Assembly: GCF_010667645.1 (NCBI RefSeq)
Contig: NZ_WHZV01000001.1
Coordinates: 668,768-732,767 of the forward strand
Direction of reading: 5' to 3'
DNA length: 64,000 nt
Origin: Bifidobacterium platyrrhinorum
GTDB taxonomy: Bacteria > Actinomycetota > Actinomycetes > Actinomycetales > Bifidobacteriaceae
Position numbers and translations under genes: made by a program
Shown: piece by piece, positions 15,678 to 24,642 of the stretch
Position numbering within the stretch: position 1 is the stretch's first letter
Layout: each line of letters starts with the position of its first letter
The notes under the pieces: model-generated
What the model was told of the DNA's origin: nothing
Seen by the model: the letters and a program-made list of their open reading frames with translations, nothing else
Database searches by the model: none

Positions 15678-17097
15678 CGTAGCCCGGCACGTGGTGCTGC
15701 CGAAGGGCATCGTCTCGACTGGCTGGCCGAAGGTCAAGGCCCAGGCCCGTATGTGCGGCATCGAGTATGACGACTGGCAGGACGGCCTCGGCCGCTGCAT
15801 GCTCGGCAAGCAGAGCAACGGCTTGTATGCGGCGGGCATCGGCGGCGTGGTCATCTCGATTTGCCGGCAGGTGGGCAAGACGTTCACCATCGGCACGATG
15901 ATTGTGATGCTGTGCATTCTGGGCGATTACCCACTCAAGGTCCTGTGGACCGCACATCGCAGCCGTACCAGTGACGAGACGTTCAAGTTCATGTGCGCGC
16001 TGGCGAAGAAGCCAGCCATAGCCCGCTACGTTGACGGCGAACCCCGCCGAGCGAACGGACAGCAGGAGATCGCGTTCACGAACGGGTCGCGCATCCTGTT
16101 CGGAGCTCGTGAGAACGGTTTCGGCCGAGGATTCGACAACGTGGATATCGAGGTGTTCGACGAGGCGCAGATACTGGGCGAACGCGCGCTGGATGACATG
16201 GTTCCCGCCACCAACGCGGCCCGCAACCCGCTGATTATCTACATGGGCACGCCGCCCAAACCAAGCGACCCCAGCGAAGTGTTTTCCACTCGTCGGCACG
16301 ACGCGCTGCATGGCGAGAGCGACGACACCCTGTATGTGGAGTTCAGCGCCGACCGAGACGCCGATCCCGAGGACCGCGAGCAGTGGCGCAAGGCGAACCC
16401 ATCGTATCCAGCACGGACCGGCGAGACGGCCATCCTGCGCATGAAGAAGAACCTCGGCGAGGACAGCTTCCGGCGCGAGGGACTGGGGATATGGGACGAG
16501 ACCGCGGCATCGAGCGTCATCGACCCCGAACTGTGGAGGAACGGCGAAGTCAGCGAGCGCGAGGACGGCGGCGTGACGTCGTTTGGGCTGGATATGCCGC
16601 CCGACCGCAGCGCGCTGGCAATCGGTGCGTGCATGAAGTACCCGGATGGTTCGGCGCATGTGGAGTTGGCGGAATACCGTGACACGCATCGTGACGGCGT
16701 GGCGTGGGCTGCCGATTGGGTCAAGGCCCGGTGGTCGCGTACCGCGTGTGTGGCGATCGATGCTCAGTCGCCGGCCATGGTGTTGTTGTCGGAGCTGAAG
16801 GCGCGGCATGTGCCGGTGAAGATCGTAACTGCGAACGAGATGGGTCAGGCGTGCGGCCGGATCCTCGACCTGATACAGGCCGGCATGCTGCATCATCTGC
16901 CCGACGGCGACCAGCCGCAGCTGGCGAAGGCCGTGGCGAACGTGACCACCAGACCTATCGGGCGCAGCGGTGCGTTCGGGTGGAACAAGACCGGCAACGA
17001 TATAGACATCAGCCCTTTGGTGGCCGTGACCGTCGCCACGCAGGGCGCGTGGACGACACGGCGCAGGCCGGGGCGCAGGCAACGGGTAATGAGGTGA
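15649..17097 (+). CDS. Terminase large subunit
   Basis: 482 aa from ATG 15649 with GGAGGTTGAGG upstream. The packaging ATPase has the terminase-type Walker A CRQVGKT (72-78) and Walker B IEVFDEAQ (167-174). The C-terminal nuclease domain begins around FGLDMPPDRSALAIG, with further acids in ACVAIDAQSPA. It cuts and translocates phage DNA into the prohead through the portal encoded next. Confidence 0.93.
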   Translation: MTGSTRRLSDVARHVVLPKGIVSTGWPKVKAQARMCGIEYDDWQDGLGRCMLGKQSNGLYAAGIGGVVISICRQVGKTFTIGTMIVMLCILGDYPLKVLWTAHRSRTSDETFKFMCALAKKPAIARYVDGEPRRANGQQEIAFTNGSRILFGARENGFGRGFDNVDIEVFDEAQILGERALDDMVPATNAARNPLIIYMGTPPKPSDPSEVFSTRRHDALHGESDDTLYVEFSADRDADPEDREQWRKANPSYPARTGETAILRMKKNLGEDSFRREGLGIWDETAASSVIDPELWRNGEVSEREDGGVTSFGLDMPPDRSALAIGACMKYPDGSAHVELAEYRDTHRDGVAWAADWVKARWSRTACVAIDAQSPAMVLLSELKARHVPVKIVTANEMGQACGRILDLIQAGMLHHLPDGDQPQLAKAVANVTTRPIGRSGAFGWNKTGNDIDISPLVAVTVATQGAWTTRRRPGRRQRVMR

Positions 17098-17102
17098 AGC
17101 AC

Positions 17103-18581
17103 ATGGCCGATGAGGGCATCTTCTCCAGCGCATTGAAACGGCCGCTCGACATCACCACGTTCGGCGCGAGCCGCATCACGGGCGTGGCCGACGAGGACAT
17201 GCCGGCTATCAGAACGCTGATGAAGGTGTGGCGTCAACGCTACCCGCGCAACCTCATCCGCACCGGCTACTACGGGGCGAAGGAGGGATTCAAGGACTTC
17301 GGCATCAGCATCCCGGACCGCATCAAGGCGAACGTGAGCGCGTGCATCGGCTGGCCCGCCAAGGCCGTCCGCTCATTGGCCGACCTGACCGTATTCGACG
17401 GGTGGATCCATCCCAACGGAACGGATTCCTTCGGACTCGACGAGCTGGCCGACACGAACGCGCTGGAGCTCGCGATACCGCAGACCGTGGTATCCGCGTA
17501 CACGCACGGCTGCGCGTTCCTCACGCTCACCGGCGACCCCGATACCGGAGAGCTGCTGATTACGCCGCGTTCCGCGGAATGGTCGGCCGCCATTTGGGAC
17601 GGGCGACGCAACCGGCTCGCGGCGGCGCTGACCATCAACGACGCCACCAGCAAGGGCCGCGTCACCGCGTTCAACGTGTTCCTTCCCGGCATCGTCTATC
17701 AAGTCACCCGCGATGCCTACGGCGGCTGGATGGCCGACCGGTATGCGACCCATTGGCCTGAGCCGACGGTGGTGCCGTTGATAAGCGACCCGCAGCTGTC
17801 GAAGCCCTTGGGCTGCTCGCGCATCACCCGCCCGGTGATGGCGCTGACCGACATGGGATTCCGCACCCTCGTGCGCATGGAGGCCAGCGCGGAGTTCTAC
17901 GCCGTTCCCAAACTGTGGTTTCTGGGCATGGACGAGGACGCGTTCAGCGCGGACACGTGGAGCAGCCTCGTCAGCTCCATCAACGCGATCAGCAAGGACG
18001 AGGACGGCGATTCGCCCTCGCTGCAGCAGATCAGCCAGGCGTCGATGCAACCCCACTCCGACATGCTCAAGACCATCGCGCTAGTGGTCGCTTCGGACAC
18101 CGACCTTCCCGTGGACTCGCTCGGCATCACATTGGATAATCCCAGTTCCGCCGAGGCGATGGCCGCGGCCGAACGCAAGCTCACCCGCCGTGCCGACCGG
18201 CAGAACCGGTTGTTCGCCATGCAGCTGTCGAAGCTGGCCCGCATGGCCGTGTGCCTCAGGGACGGTCTCGCGGAGCCGCCCGACGAGCTCAAACAGGTCA
18301 GGCCCGCATGGGCGCCCACGAGGGAGATCAGCGACGGGGCGAGAGCGGACGCGTACGTGAAGATCAGCCAGGTCAACCAATCGTATGCGACCAGCGAGGT
18401 CGGTCTGCGCCGGCTCGGTCTCGACGGCGGAGAGATTCGCTCCCTGCTCTCGCAGCAGACGCGAGACCGTGGCCGTGACACGTTGGACATGATCCTAAGG
18501 AGCGCCAATGCCGGTGACGACCAAGGATCTGAACCAGCTGCGGACGAGCCAGCAGGAGGCGGTCAGACTCGCGAGGCTTGA
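17103..18581 (+). CDS. Phage portal protein
   Basis: 492 aa from ATG 17103 with GAGGTGAAG upstream. Length, position between terminase and the MuF-type gene, and blocks such as LGCSRITRPVMALTD and SSAEAMAAAERKLTRRADR are typical of SPP1/gp6-like portals. The 3' end overlaps the next gene by 74 nt. It forms the dodecameric ring through which DNA enters and leaves the head. Confidence 0.9.
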   Translation: MADEGIFSSALKRPLDITTFGASRITGVADEDMPAIRTLMKVWRQRYPRNLIRTGYYGAKEGFKDFGISIPDRIKANVSACIGWPAKAVRSLADLTVFDGWIHPNGTDSFGLDELADTNALELAIPQTVVSAYTHGCAFLTLTGDPDTGELLITPRSAEWSAAIWDGRRNRLAAALTINDATSKGRVTAFNVFLPGIVYQVTRDAYGGWMADRYATHWPEPTVVPLISDPQLSKPLGCSRITRPVMALTDMGFRTLVRMEASAEFYAVPKLWFLGMDEDAFSADTWSSLVSSINAISKDEDGDSPSLQQISQASMQPHSDMLKTIALVVASDTDLPVDSLGITLDNPSSAEAMAAAERKLTRRADRQNRLFAMQLSKLARMAVCLRDGLAEPPDELKQVRPAWAPTREISDGARADAYVKISQVNQSYATSEVGLRRLGLDGGEIRSLLSQQTRDRGRDTLDMILRSANAGDDQGSEPAADEPAGGGQTREA

Positions 18582-20181
18582 CCTCGGCGAACTGTGGTGG
18601 GAGATCAGCGGACTGCCGGCCGCACGACAGCGCGACATCCTGCTCGACCTCGTGCCGGCCATCATCCACAAGCACGCCGACGCGTCCAGCACCGCCGCGG
18701 CCGACTGGTACGAACGCATGTACGCCAAGCACTTCGACGACGGTTTCACCGCCGAAACGGAGAACCCCAACGACGATGAGGCCGTCAGGAAGCTCATCCG
18801 CTGGAAGGCCGGCGTCCTATGGGATTCACCAGAGAAGAAGGCGAACCCCGACGAACTGCTGCGCTACCTGAACAACCTCATGGACCGGGAGATCAGGAAC
18901 CCCGGCCGCCAGACCATCCGCCGTAACGCGCGCCGCGACCCCCACCGTCCTCGGTACGCGCGCGTGCCGAACGGACGCCAGCCATGCGCATTCTGCATCA
19001 TGCTCGCGAGCCGCGGTTACGTCTACGCATCCGAGGACACGGCCGACTTCGGCACGAGCTTCCACGGCGGCAACTGCCGGTGCGAGATCGTGCCCGAATG
19101 GGGCAAAGGATCGAACCGGATAGAGGGCTACGACCCCGACGAATACCTCAGGATCTACGAGACCGCCCGCAAGGCGTTGGAGACCGGCGTCATGCCCGCC
19201 GACCTCAAGGCCGGGCTCGCGAACATCGCCCCCTACCGGGAGCCGAAGCGAGGCCAAAGCGTGTACGGGCCATACGACCCGAACAACGTGAACTCGCTCT
19301 CATACCTCATGCGCCACATGAACCCCGACAAAGTCGGGCAAGGCCACAAGCTCATCGAAGCCGGAAAGCGACGCAAAGGCGTGCCCGGCGAGAAGATCCT
19401 CGCGCTGAAGACCATGAAACCGCGCACGTCCCTCAAGGAAATCACCCACGACGAGGTGAACCCCCTGTGGGACATGTGGATCAGGAAGAAGATCGAGAAC
19501 GGATACCGGCCGAACTTCTCGAAGAACCCGTGGGGCATCAACTGCCAGCGAGTCGTGCAGGCCGGCGAACTGCGTCTGCGCGGCTACGACGTGCAGGCGG
19601 TCGGCAACCACAGGAACTCGGCCGACGGCTACTACTGGAACATCGCCGACATGTGGGTGGACCGAAACGGCGACCACCGCAAGTTCACGCGGAAACACTC
19701 GAACGAGGCGACGCTCAAGGCGATGCGCGAATACCCGCCCGGCACCCGCTTCTTCGTCGCCGGACCATGGAAGAACGGCGGCGCGCACATCTGGAACGCC
19801 GAAATCATTGAGACGCCCAGCGGCTGGAAATCACTCAGGATGTACGACTACCAGTCCGGCGACCACCTGCAATACGGGTACTCGAACGGCAAGATACCCG
19901 ACTGTTATCCCGACGACATCAAGGACGGGCAACTGCGGTTCCTGCGCGTGGACGACATGGAACCCACCGATGCTCTGCTCGAAGGTGGTCGGCCGAGCTT
20001 CAAGGACGCGCCCGCCTACGCGAAACCATGGGTCGCGGATCCCGAGACTGTGCGAAGCTGGAGCGAGTGGAAACTCCAGCGGGCCCACCGCGACGACACC
20101 GCATGGCGGCAGCACTCCAACGAGTACGACAACTGGGCCGAATCCACGCCACCAAGCCAGGGAGGACACGATGACCGATAA
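18508..20181 (+). CDS. MuF-type minor head protein fused to a papain-like toxin domain
   Basis: 557 aa from ATG 18508. Residues 1-200 match the actinophage MuF/minor capsid pattern, with the metal-binding signature PCAFCIMLASRG (159-170) and FHGGNCRCEIVPEW (185-198). Residues about 315-485 are an extra domain resembling polymorphic-toxin papain-fold (Tox-PL, glutamine deamidase-like) domains: NCQ with C346, RLRGYDV (356-362), GAH with H427 and YDYQ with D447, giving a C-H-D triad in the right order. Phage MuF proteins with toxin tails are a known class thought to be delivered with the virion. A small gene overlapping its end is the natural immunity candidate. Confidence 0.82.
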   Translation: MPVTTKDLNQLRTSQQEAVRLARLDLGELWWEISGLPAARQRDILLDLVPAIIHKHADASSTAAADWYERMYAKHFDDGFTAETENPNDDEAVRKLIRWKAGVLWDSPEKKANPDELLRYLNNLMDREIRNPGRQTIRRNARRDPHRPRYARVPNGRQPCAFCIMLASRGYVYASEDTADFGTSFHGGNCRCEIVPEWGKGSNRIEGYDPDEYLRIYETARKALETGVMPADLKAGLANIAPYREPKRGQSVYGPYDPNNVNSLSYLMRHMNPDKVGQGHKLIEAGKRRKGVPGEKILALKTMKPRTSLKEITHDEVNPLWDMWIRKKIENGYRPNFSKNPWGINCQRVVQAGELRLRGYDVQAVGNHRNSADGYYWNIADMWVDRNGDHRKFTRKHSNEATLKAMREYPPGTRFFVAGPWKNGGAHIWNAEIIETPSGWKSLRMYDYQSGDHLQYGYSNGKIPDCYPDDIKDGQLRFLRVDDMEPTDALLEGGRPSFKDAPAYAKPWVADPETVRSWSEWKLQRAHRDDTAWRQHSNEYDNWAESTPPSQGGHDDR

Positions 20182-20431
20182 AGTCACCAGCTACCATCAG
20201 GCGCGCATCATCGTCGAACAAGCCAACGGCGGCATCCCCACCAGCGTGGAGGGCCATGAGGATACCGAGTACTACCACGTGCCCACGGATCCCGACTTCG
20301 CGATGCTCGACGACTGCGACTGGTACGTGAACAAGAAGACCGGCAAGGCCGAACGACTCTACAGCTCACCTCTCACGCCCGACAGCCCCGACAACATGTA
20401 CAACCGTGTCATGGCGCTTGTGAGGGACTGA
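20171..20431 (+). CDS. Candidate immunity protein for the MuF toxin
   Basis: 86 aa from ATG 20171, overlapping the last 11 nt of the toxin gene with GGAGG upstream. It is small and acidic, with the block LDDCDWYVNKKTGKAERL in the middle. I do not recognise the family. Translational coupling, size and charge fit a cognate inhibitor of the upstream toxin domain; a plain morphogenesis role is also possible. Confidence 0.5.
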   Translation: MTDKVTSYHQARIIVEQANGGIPTSVEGHEDTEYYHVPTDPDFAMLDDCDWYVNKKTGKAERLYSSPLTPDSPDNMYNRVMALVRD

Positions 20432-20467
20432 CAAGGGCGCTCTTGCCTATGTCGTATCATCTCTGCC

Positions 20468-21184
20468 ATGAGTTCGTCTAGGAGCGTTTTGCTTTATCCT
20501 GAATCCTCAACACGCGACCTTGTGGAAGATTTAGGGAAAGAGTTGCATCTCAATGCGGATTATTGCAGAAGACATATTCGCAGAATCAGTTGGACGCCGC
20601 TTCTATTATTGCTAGCGGTTTGTTTTATAGCGTTCGGCACTTTCCGAAAACAAGGTTTTCTTTATGAGCTTTTTATTGCATTTGGAGGATTCCTTTTAGG
20701 CTGCGCAATGCCTTCTCCGGCATGGTTAAATCAATGGACGCAATCCGTCAATGATACTTTGAAAAATAGTCAAGGGGCTATCGGCATTTTTAGAGCTATA
20801 TGGGTGAATACTCCCATGGGAGACCATTCTGGAGAGATGTGGTTCCCCAATGGGCGGGTAGGCGTTGGGAAGTTGCGCAAAATGTGGATGAAGTTTCGTT
20901 TTCCGCACATTGCAAGAACTTGGCGCCGGTTCTTCAGACCCGGCGTGTATCCACCATCACCCACGCCACTTCCGTTCGATAAGGATTCCCTCATAGGGAA
21001 GCTGCCAAACCGCTTGCATATGTGGAGGAAAAAACGACTTCTCTATCAAGTGTCGCGCTACCTATATGAATTGCATCCCACTCAACGGACTTTGAGTTAT
21101 CTCATCAACTACGCTGATTATTATCGATGCCGGCTTCGTCCAGAAAAAATCAGCAAAGGCGTAATCCAGTTCCCTGATGAGTGA
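20468..21184 (+). CDS. AT-rich two-segment membrane protein, prophage cargo
   Basis: 238 aa. Two adjacent hydrophobic segments are visible (about 44-60, TPLLLLLAVCFIAFG, and 65-82, LYELFIAFGGFLLGCAM), followed by a basic cytosolic region rich in aromatic and arginine residues. Its AT-rich codons differ sharply from the structural genes on both sides. A TATCAT box ends 7 nt before the ATG, and no Shine-Dalgarno sequence is present. It lies between the MuF-toxin/immunity pair and the scaffold gene, a typical place for a moron. It might act in immunity or exclusion; no family recognised. Confidence 0.65.
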   Translation: MSSSRSVLLYPESSTRDLVEDLGKELHLNADYCRRHIRRISWTPLLLLLAVCFIAFGTFRKQGFLYELFIAFGGFLLGCAMPSPAWLNQWTQSVNDTLKNSQGAIGIFRAIWVNTPMGDHSGEMWFPNGRVGVGKLRKMWMKFRFPHIARTWRRFFRPGVYPPSPTPLPFDKDSLIGKLPNRLHMWRKKRLLYQVSRYLYELHPTQRTLSYLINYADYYRCRLRPEKISKGVIQFPDE

Positions 21185-21273
21185 TAAAAGCACACACGTA
21201 ATTCACTAATTAGCCATCGCGGATGTTCCGTGGTGGCTTTTCTTATGCCCGGATTCGGGTGGAAGGAGGCCGC

Positions 21274-21747
21274 ATGGCCGAAGACAACGACGCCCAGAAC
21301 GCCGAACAGTCCGGTTCTCCGCCGGAGGACATCGACTGGAAGGCCCGCTACGAGGCCGAGGTCGAACGGGCGAAATCATGGCGGGGCAAGGCCGAGGCGA
21401 ACAAAACGGCCGCAGATGAACTTGCCGCGTTGAAGGAATCCCAGCTGTCGGAGACGCAGAAGCTGGAAGCTCGTGCTGTTCGCGCCGAGAAGGAACTCAA
21501 CGACCTGAAAACCGCCCAGCAACGGCTCACATGGCGCGACGAAGCAGCGAAGAAGACAGGCGTCCCCGTGGACTTGCTGCGCGGCGAGACCGCCGAGGAG
21601 ATCAACGCGCACGCCCAGGCCATCAAGACGTATCTGGCCGCGCAATCCAAGCCGTCGGCGGCGAAGGTGACGAACCCGGCCGGCACTCCCGACGGCCAGA
21701 CGAATCCGAACGTCGGACTGCTCAAACAGCTGTTCGGCGGCAAGTAA
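21274..21747 (+). CDS. Capsid scaffolding protein
   Basis: 157 aa from ATG 21274, with AAGGAGG upstream. It is acidic at the N-terminus, has a long coiled coil (about 35-90: DELAALKESQLSETQKLEAR, EKELNDLKTAQQ) and ends in a short conserved tail. This build and its position just before the major capsid gene are characteristic of siphophage scaffolds. Confidence 0.85.
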   Translation: MAEDNDAQNAEQSGSPPEDIDWKARYEAEVERAKSWRGKAEANKTAADELAALKESQLSETQKLEARAVRAEKELNDLKTAQQRLTWRDEAAKKTGVPVDLLRGETAEEINAHAQAIKTYLAAQSKPSAAKVTNPAGTPDGQTNPNVGLLKQLFGGK

Positions 21748-21778
21748 GCATCAACCCCAGAGTTAAGGAAATCGATTC

Positions 21779-22699
21779 ATGGTTCTGCAGACCAATCAGG
21801 TGACGCTGCCCACGTCCGTAAGCCTCGCGGTGGTGGGCAAGGCACACGACACCAGCACCATCGCCACGTTGAGCCCGGCGGACAAGCTCGGCTTCATGGA
21901 CGACAAGTACAACGTGTTCACCGGCAAGGCCCGCGCCGAGGTCGTGGCCGAGGGCGCGAAGAAGAGCGGCTACGAGCAGCCGATCACGCCGAAGGAAGGC
22001 AAGCGGTTCACGGTGCAGTGCACCACGCGCGTCTCCAAGCAGCTCCAGTGGGCCGACGAGGACAACCAGCTCCAGATCCTCGACGCCATTCAGGCCGATC
22101 AGGCCGCGGCCCTCGGCGAAGCATTGGACTATGTGATCTACCACGGCGTGAACCCCGCGTCCGGCGAGGAGATGACCGGCTACGAGGCGCTGGCGAAGAT
22201 CGCCACTCAGGTCAAGGGCACGGATGACCAACTCGCCAACCTCGACGCGCTCACCGACCAGCTGCTGCGCGTGAACATCAACGGCGTGGCCCTGTCCCGC
22301 ACGCTCGCGAACGAGCTTCGCAAGCTGCGCGTCTCCAACACCGGCGGCCGACTGTTCCCGGAGATCCCGCTGAGTCTGAACGCGGGCACGTTGGACGGGA
22401 TCCGTGCATGCACGAGCACGACCGTGGAGGGCCAGTACGTCAACGGCTCCACCGGGGTGCTCGCGTTCATGGGTGACTTCTCCACGATCAAATGGCGTCT
22501 CGTGCGCCCGATCACCGCCGAGGTCATCCCGTACGGCGACCCCGACAACACCGGCGTGGACCTCGCCGGCAGCAACCAGATCGCCTACAGGTCCGAGGCC
22601 GTGTTCTCCTACGCGATCATCGACCCGACCGCCATCGCCGTGCTCAATGTCACGAGCCCGGTGGCCGGCACCCGCAGCGTGAAGGCGGTGAAGCGTTGA
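21779..22699 (+). CDS. Major capsid protein (HK97-type fold)
   Basis: 306 aa from ATG 21779 with AAGGAAA upstream. The block GKARAEVVAEGAKKSGYE and the later VSKQLQWADEDNQLQ, followed by domains rich in glycine and aspartate, are typical of the short actinophage/Lactobacillus-type capsid protein that follows a separate scaffold. There is no delta domain or protease. Confidence 0.9.
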   Translation: MVLQTNQVTLPTSVSLAVVGKAHDTSTIATLSPADKLGFMDDKYNVFTGKARAEVVAEGAKKSGYEQPITPKEGKRFTVQCTTRVSKQLQWADEDNQLQILDAIQADQAAALGEALDYVIYHGVNPASGEEMTGYEALAKIATQVKGTDDQLANLDALTDQLLRVNINGVALSRTLANELRKLRVSNTGGRLFPEIPLSLNAGTLDGIRACTSTTVEGQYVNGSTGVLAFMGDFSTIKWRLVRPITAEVIPYGDPDNTGVDLAGSNQIAYRSEAVFSYAIIDPTAIAVLNVTSPVAGTRSVKAVKR

Positions 22700-23274
22700 G
22701 CGTGACCCCGGTCAAGACCCTCGTCGTCCAGACCGGCGACAGCGGCGTGCCCGTGCTCGCCGAACCGGTCAGGCTCATCAACCCCGACGGCACGCCGTTC
22801 ACTGGCGCAAGTGCCGCCGTGACCGTGGACACGCTGAGCGGCGCCTCCTCCATCGGCAAGGCGGTGATGAAGGCATCGACCGGTGCCGGCGCTCGCACCG
22901 CCATCGGTGCCGGAACCTCCAACTTCAGCGGAGCGTACGGCGACCTGACCGGCAAGCCGACCATCCCGACGATGCCGACCGCCGCCACGCTGTCCGGGGC
23001 TACCACGGTCGGCAAGGCCGTCATGACGGCGGCTGACGCGGCCACGGCACGCAAGGCAATCGGCGCGGGCACCTCCAGCTTCACGGGCTCCTACACGGAT
23101 CTGACGAACAAGCCGACCATCCCGACCGCGCCGACGTGGGCGACCATCTCCGGCAAGCCCGCAGCGGCCGCAGCCATCGCGGATCTCGCCGCCGGAGCCG
23201 ACGCCGCGGCCATCGTCACTGCGGTGAACAAGGCGTTCGCCGCGTTGCGTACGTTCGGCGTCATCGCCAAATAA
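22696..23274 (+). CDS. Head fiber / decoration protein with tandem repeats
   Basis: 192 aa, most likely from TTG 22696 (overlapping the capsid stop) or GTG 22702. Two repeats of about 51 residues are plain: GKAVM...AIGAGTS.F.G.Y.DLT.KPTIPT.PT.AT, starting near residues 55 and 107. The DLTxKPTIPT motif is common in phage fibre proteins. Position after the capsid gene suggests a head-attached fibre or decoration protein. Confidence 0.7.
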   Translation: MSVTPVKTLVVQTGDSGVPVLAEPVRLINPDGTPFTGASAAVTVDTLSGASSIGKAVMKASTGAGARTAIGAGTSNFSGAYGDLTGKPTIPTMPTAATLSGATTVGKAVMTAADAATARKAIGAGTSSFTGSYTDLTNKPTIPTAPTWATISGKPAAAAAIADLAAGADAAAIVTAVNKAFAALRTFGVIAK

Positions 23275-23282
23275 GGCGGCAT

Positions 23283-23663
23283 ATGGCCGACGAGTTCAAA
23301 CCGTTCGCCACATACGGGGACCTAGAACGCCGCTGGCATGCGCTCACCGGGCCGGAACGCGAGAACGCGACCGTGCTACTGGAGGATGCCACGCAGATCA
23401 TCATGGACACCTGCCCCCGATGGTCGATGGCGTCCGAACGCACGCTGACGGCGATCGCATGCGCGATGGTCATCCGCAAGATGTCGGTCGGCGACGACCG
23501 GCTGGGCGTGACGAACGCGCAGCAGACGGCCGGTAGCTTCAGCGAATCGTTCACGTACTCGAACCCGATGGGCGACCTCTACCTCACCAAGGCGGAGAAA
23601 AGCCGACTGGGCGGCGGCAAGGCGCGAGCCTTCCACCTCGACATGAGCGGAGGCGGCCTGTGA
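23283..23663 (+). CDS. Head-tail connector (adaptor) protein
   Basis: 126 aa from ATG 23283 with AAGGCGG upstream. It is a mainly helical protein with TYGDLERRWHALTGPERENA, of the kind that follows the capsid gene in siphophages (HK97 gp6/SPP1 gp15-like adaptors). The gene overlaps the next by 4 nt. Confidence 0.75.
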   Translation: MADEFKPFATYGDLERRWHALTGPERENATVLLEDATQIIMDTCPRWSMASERTLTAIACAMVIRKMSVGDDRLGVTNAQQTAGSFSESFTYSNPMGDLYLTKAEKSRLGGGKARAFHLDMSGGGL

Positions 23664-24004
23664 GAGGCGAGACCGTCACCGTATTGCGCCGCGTCCGAAC
23701 CGGCGTGGACGAGGGCAACAATCCCGTCTATGAGTGGGAGCGCGAAACCATCGAGAACGTGCTCGTGGATTCGCCGGCCACCTCGGATGCGGACGATTCC
23801 AACCGGCCGGATGGCATGCGCGTGGACGCGGTGTTCCGCTTCCCGCGCTCCTATGCGGGCGGGCCGCTCGACGGCTGCCGGATTGTCATCCGCGGTGACG
23901 AAGAGAATCCGTACCACGTGGTCGGGCATCCGATTCCGGTGGATGGCGGCATGACGCCGACCGCATGGAACATGAGCGTCGAAGCTACCTACTCGGAAGG
24001 CTGA
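23660..24004 (+). CDS. Head-tail joining / stopper protein
   Basis: 114 aa from GTG 23660, overlapping the adaptor stop. It is a beta-rich small protein (RGETVTVLRRVRTGVDEGNN onward) placed second in the connector set, the usual place of the stopper that closes the head before tail joining. Confidence 0.65.
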   Translation: MRGETVTVLRRVRTGVDEGNNPVYEWERETIENVLVDSPATSDADDSNRPDGMRVDAVFRFPRSYAGGPLDGCRIVIRGDEENPYHVVGHPIPVDGGMTPTAWNMSVEATYSEG

Positions 24005-24006
24005 TT

Positions 24007-24267
24007 ATGGGCAAGGTCAAGGTTCGGCTGCATAGTTCCGGCGTGCTGGACGTGCTCAACAGCGAGGGTGTGCGCGGCGATATCGAACGACGCACCGAGG
24101 CCATCATGGCCGCCGCCAACCGTATGCACAACGCCAAGGGCTACGTCGGTGACGTCGTCAGGACCGACCGGCCCCATGGCGCAGTGCGCGCCGTCACCCG
24201 GTACGCGAAGCGGTCGAACAAAAAGCACAACACGTTGTTGAAATCACTGGACGCCGGAAGGAATTAA
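24007..24267 (+). CDS. HK97 gp10-like tail completion protein
   Basis: 86 aa from ATG 24007, with GGAAGG upstream. It is basic and small, with an N-terminal helix and RTDRPHGAVRAVTRYAKRSN at the C-terminus, like gp10-family proteins found between stopper and tail terminator. Shorter than usual for the family. Confidence 0.6.
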   Translation: MGKVKVRLHSSGVLDVLNSEGVRGDIERRTEAIMAAANRMHNAKGYVGDVVRTDRPHGAVRAVTRYAKRSNKKHNTLLKSLDAGRN

Positions 24268-24272
24268 ACAAC

Positions 24273-24629
24273 ATGTTGAGCATAGAAACCACGCTCGTGC
24301 AGTTCCTCAACCGCCAACCCGAGCTTACCGGCATCCCCGTCTCGACCGACGTGCCGCCGCAGCGGCCGGAACGGTTCGTGACCGTGGAGCGTGTGGGCGG
24401 CGACGAAACCCCGTTCACCGACCATCCCATGCTCGCCATCCAATGCTGGGGCACCAGCCGAATGCAGGCGTCGTTCCTCGCCCAGCGGGTGAAGACGCTG
24501 CTGGAGCGGGCGACGCGGATCCCGGCCGTGGCGAGGGTGCGCATCGAATCCACGCTCAACGACCCGCTCGACGAGCACACGCCACGCTACCAGATCACCG
24601 CCGAACTGACGGTGCACAAACACATGTAA
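24273..24629 (+). CDS. Tail terminator protein
   Basis: 118 aa from ATG 24273 with GGAAGGA upstream. The pattern TDVPPQRPERFVTVERVGG followed by PMLAIQCWG is typical of the gpU/HK97 gp-type terminators that cap the tail tube. It lies directly before the major tail protein. Confidence 0.72.
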   Translation: MLSIETTLVQFLNRQPELTGIPVSTDVPPQRPERFVTVERVGGDETPFTDHPMLAIQCWGTSRMQASFLAQRVKTLLERATRIPAVARVRIESTLNDPLDEHTPRYQITAELTVHKHM

Positions 24630-24642
24630 GGAGACTCACTCT

